Source: HGM13006 sp900757695 (GTDB taxonomy: Bacteria > Bacillota > Clostridia > Oscillospirales > Oscillospiraceae). From it: a stretch of 64,000 nt of DNA. The number at the start of each line of letters is the position of its first letter. The first letter of the stretch is position 1. Under the pieces are notes generated by a model that saw only the letters and a list, made by a program, of their open reading frames with translations, made no database searches and had not been told where the DNA came from. The position numbers and the translations under genes were made by a program. The DNA is taken from contig CAUHNW010000003.1 of NCBI GenBank assembly GCA_959607825.1, positions 62,001 to 126,000 on the forward strand, given 5' to 3'. Below are positions 42,160 to 49,842 of the stretch, one piece after another.

Positions 42160-42996
42160 ATGAGAAAAAATATTGATTTGGAGACAAAGCTCGCTATCAT
42201 CGAGGCGGGCCAAAATGTAGAAAAAGTCCATGCATGGCATGCGATCCTCCATGCCTCCGGCCACACCACCGAGGAGATCGAGACCTTCTGGGCCAAGTAC
42301 CGGGACGACCTGTACTGGGGCTATAACATGACCGGAAACTATGGCCGGGACGAGGTCATGACCAACTGGGCAAATGGCCTTGAGGGCGGCGGCCGCCGGA
42401 TGTTCGAGGTGTTCAATGAGATGTACCCCGAAACAAAGAATATGGATCCGCTGCCCCTGTCAGAGTATTCCCTCCATGCCATCGGCACCCCCATTGTGGA
42501 GGTAGGCACGGATCTGAAGACTGCCCGAGCACTGTATTATTCCACAGGTATGCTTTATCGGCGCATTTCCACCAGCGGCAAGCAGATGGCCGTCTGGATG
42601 CTGGAGCGGTACGGGGAGGATTACGTCCGGGAGGACGGCTTCTGGAAGATCGTCCACGAGTGCGTGCTCAACGATGCCGGTGGCGCCCAGGATGTGACCA
42701 ACTTTGCCATTGACTGCTATAATAAGTTTAAGGGACCGGCAGGTGGTCCCGGTGGTCCCGGAGGCCCCGGCGGCCCCAGTGCTGCGCCGAAGAAGGGGCA
42801 GGCCTATTCCAAGATGGCTGCCGGACCGAAGCAGGGCCGACTGCCTGCTTCCCATAAGACATGGTCTCCCATTCAGCCTGCTCAGGATTCTACCCCTTGG
42901 CCGGAGCCGTTCGACACGCTGGATGACGTGAAGACACACTACTGTGTGGGCCTGGGTGAAAATAAGGGCGCTGTTCCGAAAAAGAAACCGGAATGA
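42160..42996 (+). CDS. NTF2/SnoaL-like protein with Gly-Pro tract, right arm position 3
   Basis: This 278-residue protein has GGAGGG before its ATG. The NTF2-like part covers about residues 15-190 (VEKVHAWHAILHASGHTTEEIETFW, LHAIGTPIVEVGTDLKTARALYY, GEDYVREDGFWKIVHECV). Residues 192-206 are a GPAGGPGGPGGPGGP tract, followed by a basic and polar tail with PWPEPFDTLDDVKTHYCVG. It is paralogous to the 35907 gene, which lacks the Gly-Pro tract. It is the last gene of the right arm. Confidence 0.8.
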   Translation: MRKNIDLETKLAIIEAGQNVEKVHAWHAILHASGHTTEEIETFWAKYRDDLYWGYNMTGNYGRDEVMTNWANGLEGGGRRMFEVFNEMYPETKNMDPLPLSEYSLHAIGTPIVEVGTDLKTARALYYSTGMLYRRISTSGKQMAVWMLERYGEDYVREDGFWKIVHECVLNDAGGAQDVTNFAIDCYNKFKGPAGGPGGPGGPGGPSAAPKKGQAYSKMAAGPKQGRLPASHKTWSPIQPAQDSTPWPEPFDTLDDVKTHYCVGLGENKGAVPKKKPE

Positions 42997-43016
42997 CTTT
43001 GTAACCCCCATTCTGA

Positions 43017-43054
43017 AAAGCTGCCGGCTGCATCTGCGGTCGGCGGCTTTTTGT
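43017..43054 (+). terminator. Terminator of the right arm
   Basis: AAGCTGCCG and CGGCGGCTT, with inner TGC/GCG pairs, form an imperfect stem followed by TTTTG. Confidence 0.7.
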
Positions 43055-43129
43055 GTTTCTGGAAAAGAGATCAAACGGGAAATTTGGAATCGTAACGCCT
43101 TCCGTGCAAATCGTGGGGCGCATTGGCGA

Positions 43130-43175
43130 AAAAACGTGCATTCAAGACACAAAGCTGTTTTGAATGCACGTTTTT
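43130..43175. terminator. Bidirectional terminator between right arm and ABC genes
   Basis: AAAAACGTGCATTCAA pairs with TTGAATGCACGTTTTT over a loop of about 14 nt. There are A and T runs on both sides. It separates two convergent transcription units. Confidence 0.9.
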
Positions 43176-43223
43176 ATATTGGGGATTAACGCAGAATGCC
43201 GCGAAAGATACGATCTCCGCGGA

Positions 43224-44996
43224 TTACGCCAGCTCTGCGGCGCCGGTGTACAGGCTGTAGTACCGCCCCTCCTGCCGGAGCAGCTCCTGATGGCTGCCCC
43301 GCTCGATGATCTGGCCGTGCTCCAGAACCAGAATCGTGTCGCAGTCCCGGACAGTGGAGAGCCGGTGGGCGATGATGAAAACTGTCCGCCCCTCCATGAG
43401 CCGGTTCATGCCGGCCTCAATGAGCTTCTCTGTGTGGGTGTCGATGGAGCTGGTGGCCTCATCCAGCACCAGCACCGTCGGGTTTGCCACCGCTGCCCGG
43501 GCAATGGCCAACAGCTGCCTCTGGCCCTGAGACAGGGAGCTGCCGTCGGCAGTCAGGACTGTATCATAGCCCTGGGGCAAATGCCGGATAAAGAAGTCCG
43601 CGTTGGCCAGGATCGCAGCCTGCTCCACCTCCCCGTCGGTGGCGTCCAGCCGGCCAAACCGGATATTCTCCCGAATCGTGCCCGTAAACAGGTGGGTGTC
43701 CTGAAGCACCATACTGAGGGTGCTCCGCAGGGCGTCCTTTCGGATGTCCTTCAGGTCGATTCCGTCGTAGGTGATGGTGCCGCCGTCGATTTCGTAAAAG
43801 CGGTTCAGCAGGTTCACAATGGTGGATTTTCCCGCGCCGGTGGATCCCACCAGGGCAATCTTTTTTCCCGGCTCCGCCACGAAGGAGATATCCTTCAGTA
43901 CCGGAGTCCCCGGGACATAGCTGAAATCCATATGCTCGAAGGCGATTTGACCCCGCAGGGGCGTGCCGTCAGACCAGCAGGTTCCTTCCAGCGTTACGGT
44001 CCCGGTGTCTACCTCCGGCTCCGCCTCCAGCATATCCATGACCCGTTCCGTGCCAGCGGCGGCGGACAGAACCATGTTGACGAGATTCGCAAGAGATCCG
44101 ATTTGATGGCCGCCCTGCTGCACATACTGGATAAAGGCCACCAGAGAGCCAAGGTCGAAATGGCCGGTGATGGTCAGAAGCACGCCCACGGTGCAGGTTA
44201 TGGCATTGTTGATCTCCGCCACGCCGCCCAGCGCCGGATTGATAATACCGGAGTAGACCTGGGCCTGATAAGCCGCGTCCTGGAGGGCCTGGTTCCTGGT
44301 CTCAAAGCCTGCCACAGCGGAGTCCTCCTGCTGGAAGAGCTTCACGACCTTCTGGCCCTCGGAGTACTCCTCGATGAATCCGTTCAGGTCCGCCAGCGCT
44401 GCCTGCTGGCCCACGAAGCCTCTGCGGCTGATACTGCCGGACTTCTTCATAATAAGATACTGGAGGCCCAGGAACAGGGCGCTGACCAGGGTCAGCAGAG
44501 GATTCATCACCAGCAGCATTGCCAGGATCCCCGCGAAGCCCAGCACGCTGGTAATGGCGTTGGCCAGGGAGGAACTGATAAAGTTGGAGATCGTGTCGAT
44601 GTCGTTGGTATAGGTGCTCATGAGCTGGCCGTGGGTGTGGCTGTGAAAGACAGCCATGGGCAGTGTCTGCATCCGGTCGAAAAGCTCCGCCCGCAGGTCG
44701 TGGCTGACCCGCTGAGCCACCCGGACCAGAATGCGGCTGGTGCCGTAGGTAGAGAGCGTGCTGAGCAGGTATACCGCCGCCATGACCGCCAGCAGCCGTA
44801 AAAGGCCGGGAATATCCCCCTTCAGGATGCAGTCGTTGATAATGAGCTTTGCAAAGTAGGGAATCGCCAGAGTTGCGGCGGTGGTCACGGCCAGGGTCAG
44901 CAGGGTCAGCAGCATCAGGCCCGGATAACGGAGCATCCGCCTCAGCAGGAAGCCTATGGGCCGCAGAAGCGCCTTGCCGCTCAATTTCTTACGCAT
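43224..44996 (-). CDS. ABC exporter half-transporter (second subunit)
   Basis: This 590-residue protein joins a six-helix exporter domain to an ATPase with Walker A GSTGAGKSTIVNLL, the signature region LSQGQRQLLAIARA and Walker B VLVLDEATSSID. The signature is LSQGQ where LSGGQ is usual. AGGAGG precedes the start, which overlaps the end of the other half-transporter by 8 nt. The two therefore probably form a heterodimeric type IV exporter (MdlAB/LmrCD-like). The substrate is unknown; the location suggests a product or toxic intermediate of the nearby pathway, but this is inference. Confidence 0.92.
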   Translation of the reverse strand: MRKKLSGKALLRPIGFLLRRMLRYPGLMLLTLLTLAVTTAATLAIPYFAKLIINDCILKGDIPGLLRLLAVMAAVYLLSTLSTYGTSRILVRVAQRVSHDLRAELFDRMQTLPMAVFHSHTHGQLMSTYTNDIDTISNFISSSLANAITSVLGFAGILAMLLVMNPLLTLVSALFLGLQYLIMKKSGSISRRGFVGQQAALADLNGFIEEYSEGQKVVKLFQQEDSAVAGFETRNQALQDAAYQAQVYSGIINPALGGVAEINNAITCTVGVLLTITGHFDLGSLVAFIQYVQQGGHQIGSLANLVNMVLSAAAGTERVMDMLEAEPEVDTGTVTLEGTCWSDGTPLRGQIAFEHMDFSYVPGTPVLKDISFVAEPGKKIALVGSTGAGKSTIVNLLNRFYEIDGGTITYDGIDLKDIRKDALRSTLSMVLQDTHLFTGTIRENIRFGRLDATDGEVEQAAILANADFFIRHLPQGYDTVLTADGSSLSQGQRQLLAIARAAVANPTVLVLDEATSSIDTHTEKLIEAGMNRLMEGRTVFIIAHRLSTVRDCDTILVLEHGQIIERGSHQELLRQEGRYYSLYTGAAELA

Positions 44997-46713
44997 AAGC
45001 CGCCTCCTCTCCGTAGTGCTGCAGTTGGCAGAGCTCCCGGTAAATTGGACATTGGGCCAGCAGTTCCTGATGGGTGCCGTCGCCCACCAGACGGCCCTGG
45101 TCCATGACCAGGATGCGGTCTGCCTGGGCAATGGAGGAGATGCGCTGGGCGATGATCAGCTTGGTGGTGCCGGGCAGCAGCGTCCGGAAAGAGGCCCGGA
45201 TGGCGGCGTCGGTGGCCATATCCACGGCGGAGGTGGCGTCGTCCAGGATCAGGATCTTCGGCTTTTTCAGGATGGCCCGGGCAATGCAGAGCCGCTGCCG
45301 CTGACCGCCGGAGAGGTTGCTGCCGCCCTGGCCGATCTCCGTATCGTAGCCCTGGGGCAGATGCTGAATGAAGCTGTCGGCGCAGGCCGCCCGGCAGGCA
45401 TCCGCAAGCTCCTGATCGGAAGCATCCGGGTCGCCCCATCGCAGGCTGTCCTTCAGAGGCCCGGAGAACAGCATGCTGGTCTGGGGCACGAAGGCGATGG
45501 CCTCCCGGAGCTGAGCCAGGGTATAAGCCTCTACAGGATGGCTGCCCACCCGGAGTTCGCCCCTGGAGATGTCGTAGAGCCTGGGGATCAGAGACACCAA
45601 CGTGCTCTTGCCGGAGCCGGTGCCGCCGATGATCCCTACAGTCTGGCCTGCGGGGATCTCCAGGCTCAGGTCCTTGAGCAGCAGGGGGCTGTCCGGATAG
45701 CCGAAGTCCACATGGCGGAATGTCACGGAGCCGTCAGCTACAGTTTCTCCGGATCCGTCCAGAATGGCGGGCTCCGTGTCGATGACCTCCAGCAGCCGCT
45801 GGAAGGAGATCAGGGAGCGGGAGAACATGACGGAGATATTCGCCAGCATAATGACCCGGGTCAGGATCTGGGTCAGGTAGGCGCAGAGTCCTGAAAGCTG
45901 GCCCACGGAGAGGGCTCCCGCCATCACATCCCGGCCGCCGTACCAGTACAGTAGCACCGTGCCCAGGTAGAGAATCAGATTGCCCAGAGGCGAGGACAGG
46001 ATGGACAGACCCATGGCCCGGTCAGAGGTTTCAAAGACCTGACCGTTGCTGTCTGCGAACACCTCTTTCTGCTGCTTCTGCCGGCAGAAGGCTTTGACCA
46101 GCCCCATGGAGATGATATTCTCCTGCACCACCCGGTTCAGCCGGTCAATGCACTGCTGCATCCGCTGGAACAAGGGCCGCAGCTTGACGATCACCACCAG
46201 CACCACCAGAAGTACCAGGGGGATCAGCGCCACGAACATCCAGGCCAGCTTTGGGGAGATCAAAAAGCTGAACACAGCAGAGAACACCAGCATGCTGGGG
46301 GTTCGCACCAGATACTTGATGGCTTGAATGGCAGTGGTTTGGATGGTGGTCACGTCAGTGGTCAGCCGGGTGATCAGGGACGCGGTGCCGAAGGATTCGA
46401 GATCCTGGAAAGTAAAGACCTGCATTTTTCGGTAGGCTGCGGAGCGCAGGTCTGTGCCCAGGCCCAGTCCTGCCCGGGTGGCAAACTTCATGGAATAGAC
46501 CCCCGCCGCCACCACACACAGGGCCATTGCCGTCATAAGCAGACCATTTTTCACGGTATAGCTCAGATTGGCATTCTGTACGCCCTTATCCATGATGGCC
46601 GCCATGACCAGCGGAATCAGCAGGGCAAACAGAGACTCCAGCGCCGAGCAAAAGGCGCTGAGCCAGATGTCCCTGCTGTGGGGCTTCAAATATGGGGTTA
46701 GTTTTTTGAACAT
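44989..46713 (-). CDS. ABC exporter half-transporter (first subunit)
   Basis: This 574-residue protein has an exporter membrane domain (about 1-320) and an ATPase with GGTGSGKSTLVSLI, LSGGQRQRLCIARAIL and ILILDDATSAVD. Walker B ends in Asp rather than Glu (LDDATS), marking a degenerate catalytic site, as one subunit of many heterodimeric exporters shows. The partner encoded 8 nt into its end has the canonical DEATS. The start has AGGAG at good spacing. A hairpin with TTTT separates it from the upstream flavoprotein gene, so read-through would be partial. Confidence 0.92.
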   Translation of the reverse strand: MFKKLTPYLKPHSRDIWLSAFCSALESLFALLIPLVMAAIMDKGVQNANLSYTVKNGLLMTAMALCVVAAGVYSMKFATRAGLGLGTDLRSAAYRKMQVFTFQDLESFGTASLITRLTTDVTTIQTTAIQAIKYLVRTPSMLVFSAVFSFLISPKLAWMFVALIPLVLLVVLVVIVKLRPLFQRMQQCIDRLNRVVQENIISMGLVKAFCRQKQQKEVFADSNGQVFETSDRAMGLSILSSPLGNLILYLGTVLLYWYGGRDVMAGALSVGQLSGLCAYLTQILTRVIMLANISVMFSRSLISFQRLLEVIDTEPAILDGSGETVADGSVTFRHVDFGYPDSPLLLKDLSLEIPAGQTVGIIGGTGSGKSTLVSLIPRLYDISRGELRVGSHPVEAYTLAQLREAIAFVPQTSMLFSGPLKDSLRWGDPDASDQELADACRAACADSFIQHLPQGYDTEIGQGGSNLSGGQRQRLCIARAILKKPKILILDDATSAVDMATDAAIRASFRTLLPGTTKLIIAQRISSIAQADRILVMDQGRLVGDGTHQELLAQCPIYRELCQLQHYGEEAAYA

Positions 46714-46737
46714 AGCTTCACTCCTTGCAACAGGAAA

Positions 46738-46768
46738 ACGGGCTGCCGTAGAATGCAGCAGCCCGAAT
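46738..46768 (-). terminator. Terminator or attenuator between flavoprotein and ABC genes
   Basis: On the minus strand CGGGCTGC pairs with GCAGCCCG around a 12-nt loop, followed by TTTTCC. Confidence 0.65.
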
Positions 46769-46774
46769 GAAAAC

Positions 46775-48517
46775 TCAACCGAGATACTCCAGCATTTTGT
46801 TTCCTGCCAGATAGCCGCTGGCAAAGGCCCAGGAGAAGTCGTTGATGCACTCCAGCTTCTCACCGCCCTGATTGATGTAGCGGTTTCCGATGGTGTCGCC
46901 GGCGCAGTAGAGTCCCTCTACAGGCGCACCGTGGCTGAGCACATTGGCGTTCTCGTCGGCGTCAAGACCGCCGAACACGCCGTCGGTGGCCATATGGCTG
47001 CGGATGGCGAAGAAGGGGCCGTTCTGAAGGGGTTTTAAGTAGTTGGGCAGCTTGTAGAAATCATCGTCGTGGCCCTTGTGGCAGAGGGCGTTGTACCGTT
47101 CTACAGTTGCCAGGAAGGTTTCCTCAGGGACGCCCATATTCCGGGCCAGCTCCTCCAGGGTCTCGCCCACGAACACATGGCCGCCCTGGTATTCCGCTGC
47201 CCGGCGCAGGGCTGTCTCCTTGTCTACGGGAGCGCCGCCGGGACCCCCGGAACCGCCGGGGCCTCCTGGACCATGGCCGCCGGGAGGCCCGAAGCTCACG
47301 GCCTTGGAGAACTTCCCGTCGGGGCCGGGGATGCCTTCGCCAATGTTCCGTCCGCTGCGGTTCACAACAGGCATATAGGGCGGCTCATTGGGGCTGTCCA
47401 GCAGCGTTTTATCCAGAATGGTAAAGGAGGCGCAGCCGGGCTGTCTGATCTGGGCCCAGATGGCAGATTCGCTGTTCACAGACTCGTTGATCCAGCGCTT
47501 GCCGTTCTTGTTGACCTTCAGGGCGTCGCCCTTGTCCACAAGCTGCATCATGGGGCCTTCCACGCCTTTGGCAATCATACCGCCCAGATAGGCCGCTGCC
47601 ACACTGTCGTAGTCCACGGAGATGCCCGCGTCCTCCGCCATGGAGATGTGATCGCCAGTGTTCCCCGGCATCCGGTGGCTGTTTGCATAGGAATCAGCAT
47701 AATAATAGCTGGGGAGCGTGCGCTTGAGCACTTCCCCATAGGAGATGTTGCCCGTGGCCATCAGACATGCCCTGCAGGAGATGTGAACCTCACCACCGGC
47801 ATCCTCTGCCACTACGCCAGTGACCTTCCCATCTTCCATCACCAGCTTTTTGGCACTGTGCTCGGTCAGGATCTGTACACCCATTTCCCGGCATCGTTTT
47901 TCCATGTTCTGCGTTACAAACCAGCCGGCATCACGGCCGGTCTTGGTGTTCACGGTCATCTGGCCAAAGGGGCTCAGTTTAACCTCCCAGCTGTCTGCCA
48001 CAGGTGCCCATTCGCACATCCAGTCGAAGCATTCCGGCAGCGCATGGAAGGCATTGCCGATCAGCCGGGGGTCGATCTCCCAACGGCAGGTGTTCAGTGC
48101 AGAGCGGATGTAGTCGTCCATCTGATCCGGCACGCCGGCCTCCTGCTCCATCCGGGTGCTGAACATCCGCAGGCCCTGCGCAAACTGACTGCCGCCGCCC
48201 AGCTTAGGAAGCTTCTCCAGCAGAATCACCTGCTTGCCCTCCTCAGCCGTTTTTGCCGCAGCGATCAATCCGGCGGCGCCGCCGCCGATGACCAATACGT
48301 CACAGCGAAGCTCCACGGGGTCGTGAAGCTTCACTTCCCGAATATAGCCCTCCGGGTGGATGATCCCCAGCCGGCAGGCCTCTGCGCAGGCACCGCAGGA
48401 CACACATTTATCCGGATCAATCCGGTAGCGGAGCCCCGTAGAGGCAGGTGCCTTCACCGGACATACGTCACTGCACCGTCCGCAGTTGATGCATGCACCA
48501 TGAATCTCATAGGCCAT
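46775..48517 (-). CDS. Fumarate-reductase-like FAD flavoprotein with N-terminal 2[4Fe-4S] domain
   Basis: This 580-residue protein starts with two ferredoxin-type motifs, Cys9-Cys12-Cys15-Cys19 and Cys38-Cys41-Cys44-Cys48. A Rossmann FAD site (VLVIGGGAAGLIAAAKTAEEG) and a fumarate-reductase/succinate-dehydrogenase flavoprotein fold follow, with GLYCAGDTIGN near the end. About residues 410-430 are an inserted GHGPGGPGGSGGPGG tract. It has no signal peptide. Such soluble enzymes reduce enoates, quinones or other acceptors in gut anaerobes using electrons passed through the Fe-S clusters. Its Gly-Pro tract ties it to two proteins of the AraC locus. The acceptor is unknown. Confidence 0.88.
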   Translation of the reverse strand: MAYEIHGACINCGRCSDVCPVKAPASTGLRYRIDPDKCVSCGACAEACRLGIIHPEGYIREVKLHDPVELRCDVLVIGGGAAGLIAAAKTAEEGKQVILLEKLPKLGGGSQFAQGLRMFSTRMEQEAGVPDQMDDYIRSALNTCRWEIDPRLIGNAFHALPECFDWMCEWAPVADSWEVKLSPFGQMTVNTKTGRDAGWFVTQNMEKRCREMGVQILTEHSAKKLVMEDGKVTGVVAEDAGGEVHISCRACLMATGNISYGEVLKRTLPSYYYADSYANSHRMPGNTGDHISMAEDAGISVDYDSVAAAYLGGMIAKGVEGPMMQLVDKGDALKVNKNGKRWINESVNSESAIWAQIRQPGCASFTILDKTLLDSPNEPPYMPVVNRSGRNIGEGIPGPDGKFSKAVSFGPPGGHGPGGPGGSGGPGGAPVDKETALRRAAEYQGGHVFVGETLEELARNMGVPEETFLATVERYNALCHKGHDDDFYKLPNYLKPLQNGPFFAIRSHMATDGVFGGLDADENANVLSHGAPVEGLYCAGDTIGNRYINQGGEKLECINDFSWAFASGYLAGNKMLEYLG

Positions 48518-48548
48518 AACAAGTTCCTCCCTGTTTTTTGTTATGTAT

Positions 48549-48578
48549 ATTATACGAATATATGATTTGCAGGGACAA
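48549..48578 (-). promoter_or_regulatory. Promoter of the flavoprotein gene
   Basis: On the minus strand TTGTCC (48573-48578) and a perfect TATAAT (48549-48554) are 18 bp apart. A TATACGA/TCGTATA inverted repeat (48551-48557 and 48595-48601) flanks the site. Confidence 0.6.
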
Positions 48579-48601
48579 ATATCAAAAAGCTATATCGTAT
48601 A

Positions 48602-48851
48602 ACGGCAGGTTATTTGCGGCTGTGCAGTTGTTCTGCGGCAACCGGTGCATGGGTGCCCTCTGGTCTGATTTTCGCATATGGGAATGAAAAAATATGTGTA
48701 AAAACATTTTATCATTTTCCGATTGCAGGCAGCAATGAAAGGCGAAAAGTGCGCAGCATCAAGGATTCGCCATGCGCATCATGAACTGCCATAGGAAAAA
48801 TATCAAAAATCTATAAAGTGCAGATAAAAGGGAATACGAAGTTGCATAGCA
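48602..48851. other. Intergenic stretch without a recognisable gene
   Basis: About 250 bp between the flavoprotein promoter and the tRNA-Ser terminator. It is AT-rich, with no open frame carrying a ribosome binding site and no hairpin of note. Confidence 0.5.
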
Positions 48852-48886
48852 AAAAGCCTTGAAAACATGGAGTTTTCAAGGCTTTT
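48852..48886 (-). terminator. Terminator of the tRNA-Ser transcript
   Basis: AAAAGCCTTGAAAAC pairs with GTTTTCAAGGCTTTT over ATGGA. On the minus strand it is followed by TGC and lies immediately 3' of tRNA-Ser(GCT). Confidence 0.9.
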
Positions 48887-48889
48887 CAA

Positions 48890-48980
48890 TGGCGCGGAAG
48901 GAGGGATTTGAACCCTCGCGCCGGTTTCCCGGCCTACTCCCTTAGCAGGGGAGCCCCTTCGGCCTCTTGGGTACTTCCGC
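48890..48980 (-). tRNA. tRNA-Ser (GCT anticodon)
   Basis: 91 nt on the minus strand. The acceptor is GCGGAAG/CTTCCGC, the anticodon loop CTGCTAA (anticodon GCT, reading AGC/AGU), with a long variable arm GGCCGG/CCGGC, T loop TTCAAAT and encoded GCCA. Class II tRNA. Confidence 0.95.
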
Positions 48981-49003
48981 AAAGCAATATGAGAAGAGAA
49001 AAC

Positions 49004-49094
49004 TGGCGGAGAGAGTGGGATTCGAACCCACGGTCCCATCGCTGGGATCACCGGTTTTCAAGACCGGCTCCTTAAACCGCTCGGACATCTCTCC
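49004..49094 (-). tRNA. tRNA-Ser (TGA anticodon)
   Basis: 91 nt on the minus strand. The acceptor is GGAGAGA/TCTCTCC, the anticodon loop CTTGAAA (anticodon TGA, reading UCA/UCG), with a long variable arm, T loop TTCGAAT and encoded GCCA. It is 23 bp upstream of the second tRNA-Ser and probably on the same transcript. Confidence 0.95.
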
Positions 49095-49108
49095 GAATTG
49101 ACTGGATT

Positions 49109-49137
49109 ATATTATCAGATATCTTCCCGTTTGTCAA
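49109..49137 (-). promoter_or_regulatory. SigA promoter of the tRNA-Ser pair
   Basis: On the minus strand TTGACA (49132-49137) and TAATAT (49109-49114) are 17 bp apart, ending 15 bp before the first tRNA. Confidence 0.8.
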
Positions 49138-49164
49138 GGGAAAATGCCGGGCAGGCTGCAAAAT

Positions 49165-49800
49165 TTAATCTCCTGACTGGGGCTTTGGGAGGCTCCAACG
49201 GAAATGGGCGGAGAGAAAGCGGATCAGAATGACCAGAACTGCGCCAACAGCCATGGAAAAAGCGCCGGAGGTGCACCGCCACAGCAGGGTACAGGCCAGC
49301 GCACCGGCCAAAGAGGCGCAGGCATAAATATGCTTCACGAAGATATAGGGCATATTACCGGCCAGCACGTCCCGGAGTACGCCGCCGCCCACACCGGTGA
49401 TCACGCCGACGAAGGTCAGCAGGAACACGCCGTGATTGGGAGACTGGGCGAAAGCAGCCTGCACACCGATGACGGTGAAGATACCAAGCCCAAGGGAATC
49501 CATCATCAGCATAGTCAGATCATAGGTACGCTGATGCCGGGCCAGCAGCCGCTGCACGGCTGGAAGAAACACGATGGCAGCTGTGAGCAGTGCCGTTGTA
49601 GCATAGATGGGATCCCGAAAGGTGGCAGGGGGACTAATACCCAGGGTGAGATCCCGGATTACGCCGCCGCCTACGGCAGTGATGAGGCCAAGAATCATGA
49701 CCCCAAAGATGTCCATGTTCTTTTTTATGGCTACCATGGCGCCGGATACGGAGAAGGCGATGGTACCCACCAGATCCAGAATGATGACAAATATATTCAA
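49165..49800 (-). CDS. TRIC-type cation channel (UPF0126/YicG family)
   Basis: This 211-residue membrane protein has about seven helices. The two halves repeat the motif GGGVIRD (AVGGGVIRDLTLG) and GGGVLRD (GVGGGVLRDVLAG), diagnostic of prokaryotic TRIC channels, formerly UPF0126. It is probably a monovalent cation channel of the cytoplasmic membrane; some relatives have been proposed as amino-acid transporters. It lies 42 bp after the LysR gene on the same strand and may be its target or operon partner. Confidence 0.9.
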   Translation of the reverse strand: MNIFVIILDLVGTIAFSVSGAMVAIKKNMDIFGVMILGLITAVGGGVIRDLTLGISPPATFRDPIYATTALLTAAIVFLPAVQRLLARHQRTYDLTMLMMDSLGLGIFTVIGVQAAFAQSPNHGVFLLTFVGVITGVGGGVLRDVLAGNMPYIFVKHIYACASLAGALACTLLWRCTSGAFSMAVGAVLVILIRFLSAHFRWSLPKPQSGD

Positions 49801-49842
49801 CGGAGTGTCTCCTTTTTCGTGTGATCGAGAATGGAAAAAACG

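Noticed and set aside
35907..42996. Naming the NTF2-like genes baiE or calling the locus a bile acid operon
   Set aside because: The fold is shared by many enzymes, no other bai gene (baiB, baiCD, baiF, baiG, baiH) is present, and the proteins are longer and in paired triplets.
34120..48517. The AraC-centred locus as a mobile genetic island
   Set aside because: No integrase, transposase, flanking direct repeats or tRNA-edge duplication was seen, and its composition looks like that of its surroundings.
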